A stretch of DNA of 6,931 nucleotides from an uncultured Eubacteriales bacterium (GTDB lineage: Bacteria; Bacillota; Clostridia; Christensenellales; Aristaeellaceae), in the NCBI GenBank assembly GCA_900542395.1, contig UQNM01000098.1:1-6931 (forward strand), read 5' to 3'. Below, piece by piece: positions 6,515-6,931 of this stretch. The position numbers and the translations under genes were made by a program. Position 1 is the first letter of the stretch; every line of letters begins with the position of its first letter. A model generated the notes under the pieces. The model searched no databases. It was not told the DNA's origin and saw nothing but the letters and a program-made list of their open reading frames with translations.

Positions 6515-6542
6515 TAGACGCAGATGATGAAGAAATCTTACA
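6515..6542 (-). promoter_or_regulatory. Candidate ECF-type autoregulatory promoter of the sigma operon
   Basis: On the minus strand, TGTAAG (6542-6537), a 16-base spacer and CGTCTA (6520-6515) resemble ECF promoters of Bacillota, which typically have a TGAAAC/TGTAAC-like -35 and a CGT-containing -10. Transcription would start near 6508, immediately before the ribosome binding site. Vegetative elements with good spacing were not found here. Autoregulation is inferred from motif resemblance and from the known habit of ECF operons. Confidence 0.55.
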
Positions 6543-6550
6543 AAAGATTT
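6533..6550. repeat. Perfect inverted repeat across the sigma promoter -35
   Basis: AAATCTT (6533-6539) and AAGATTT (6544-6550) are exact inverted copies around ACAA. The dyad covers the proposed -35 hexamer. It could be an operator, a DNA structural feature or chance in an A/T-rich stretch. Confidence 0.5.
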
Positions 6551-6576
6551 TGAATGGCTTTTGACGGGAGGAAGCG

Positions 6577-6603
6577 AAAAAGGCCGCAGGGCTTGCGCGG
6601 CCT
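6577..6603 (-). terminator. Intrinsic terminator upstream of the sigma operon (minus strand)
   Basis: On the minus strand AGGCCGC (6603-6597) pairs with GCGGCCT (6587-6581) around a 9-base loop and runs straight into five T (6581-6577). It would end minus-strand transcription entering from the right, about 35 bases before the candidate sigma promoter, isolating that operon. Confidence 0.75.
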
Positions 6604-6931
6604 CGAACCGTTTTCCGTCGGCCTGAACCCGCCGCAGGCGGCGGCCGCCGGAAAACCTCCATTCGTGGCCGCAACTTTTCAATTCTTGAAAATTTCCTGT
6701 CCATTCGGGACTTCACTTCTCAAACTCTTGCGAGTTTCCCGAAGCGCTCTTGTTGGGGCGTTCCTGCCCCAAACCCCTGCTGGGAACGAGTGCGATAAAC
6801 TGGAATTGTTCTAAGTCTTCTCGGTTCCACCTTCTTGCCCTTCGGACAAGGAGTCTCCCTCGTTCAAAAAGCGGGCAATTTCTGTTTAACGATTTCTTTT
6901 TCCGGTATTTTCTGTCCCTCGGATTTCCTCA
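6604..6931. other. Hairpin-dense stretch without a clear gene; possible intergenic repeat or gene remnant
   Basis: No complete gene with a ribosome binding site was found in these 328 bases. Instead there are several pairings: GTTTTCCG/CGGAAAAC (6610-6617/6649-6656) enclosing CGGCC/GGCCG (6619-6623/6643-6647); TTTTCAA/TTGAAAA (6676-6682/6686-6692); TTCGGGA/TCCCGAA (6704-6710/6737-6743) enclosing AACTC/GAGTT; and TTGGGGC/GCCCCAA (6753-6759/6766-6772). A minus-strand frame without any ATG is open from the window edge to a stop at 6715-6713 (71 codons, Arg-rich). Another minus frame, after an internal TAA, reads LNEGDSLSEGQEGGTEKT to a stop near 6812 and resembles an acidic protein tail. The density of palindromes resembles dispersed intergenic elements of Clostridia, but only one copy is present here. 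Confidence 0.4.
6610..6656. repeat. Long imperfect hairpin, 47 bases
   Basis: An outer 8-bp stem GTTTTCCG/CGGAAAAC and an inner 5-bp stem CGGCC/GGCCG are separated by a single mismatched pair (T6618/C6648). The loop region contains further GCCGC/GCGGC self-complementarity. No T-run follows on either strand, so it is not a standard terminator. It follows, in minus-strand order, the weaker hairpins further right. Confidence 0.55.

Noticed and set aside
6189..6716. Minus-strand frame overlapping the sigma gene and its promoter
   Set aside because: It reads through the minus-strand terminator and the sigma start in another frame, and lacks a ribosome binding site or domain.
6554..6814. Plus-strand 86-codon frame in the right-hand hairpin region
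   Set aside because: No ribosome binding site, translated across several palindromes, and no recognisable protein pattern.
1..6931. tRNA, rRNA, CRISPR array, insertion sequence or integrase
   Set aside because: No regularly spaced repeats, transposase-like protein, or tRNA/rRNA-like sequence was recognised on either strand.

Overview
The window looks like a chromosomal segment from a GC-rich member of the Bacillota, most likely class Clostridia. The evidence is the strong AGGAGG-type ribosome binding sites, a consensus TTGACA/TATAAT promoter, rho-independent terminators, and the protein families seen: a heterodimeric ABC exporter pair and a zf-HC2 anti-sigma/ECF sigma pair. I cannot name a genus from sequence alone.

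Layout from left to right. Positions 1-144 carry two compact GC-rich hairpins and no convincing gene. Positions 145-1320 (minus) encode an exported AfuA/FutA-like solute-binding protein with its own near-ideal promoter, but no permease or ATPase gene is visible beside it. Positions 1321-1603 are a divergent promoter region. Positions 1604-5018 (plus) hold two overlapping genes for half-transporters of the ABC exporter type. Their nucleotide-binding domains are degenerate in complementary ways, the usual arrangement of an asymmetric heterodimer with one catalytic and one non-catalytic ATP site. A two-part hairpin with T-runs on both strands (5021-5076) separates them from a convergent two-gene operon on the minus strand. 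That operon encodes an ECF sigma factor (6490-5999) and a membrane-bound zinc-binding anti-sigma factor (6002-5079), joined by an ATGA stop/start overlap. A promoter resembling ECF-type promoters (TGTAAG, 16 bases, CGTCTA) lies just upstream of the sigma gene and suggests autoregulation. A minus-strand terminator (6577-6603) insulates this operon from upstream transcription. Positions 6604-6931 are a hairpin-dense stretch that looks like an intergenic repeat, or the damaged end of another gene.

The three transcription units appear functionally separate: nutrient capture (solute-binding protein), export (ABC pair), and envelope-signal-dependent transcription (sigma/anti-sigma). They share only their focus on the cell envelope. 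The ABC genes are clearly more GC-rich than the sigma/anti-sigma operon, so the two may have different histories. I did not find a clearly new system. The most informative features are the complementary ABC motif degeneracy, the candidate autoregulatory ECF promoter with a dyad across its -35 element, and the orphan solute-binding protein that lacks a lipobox.
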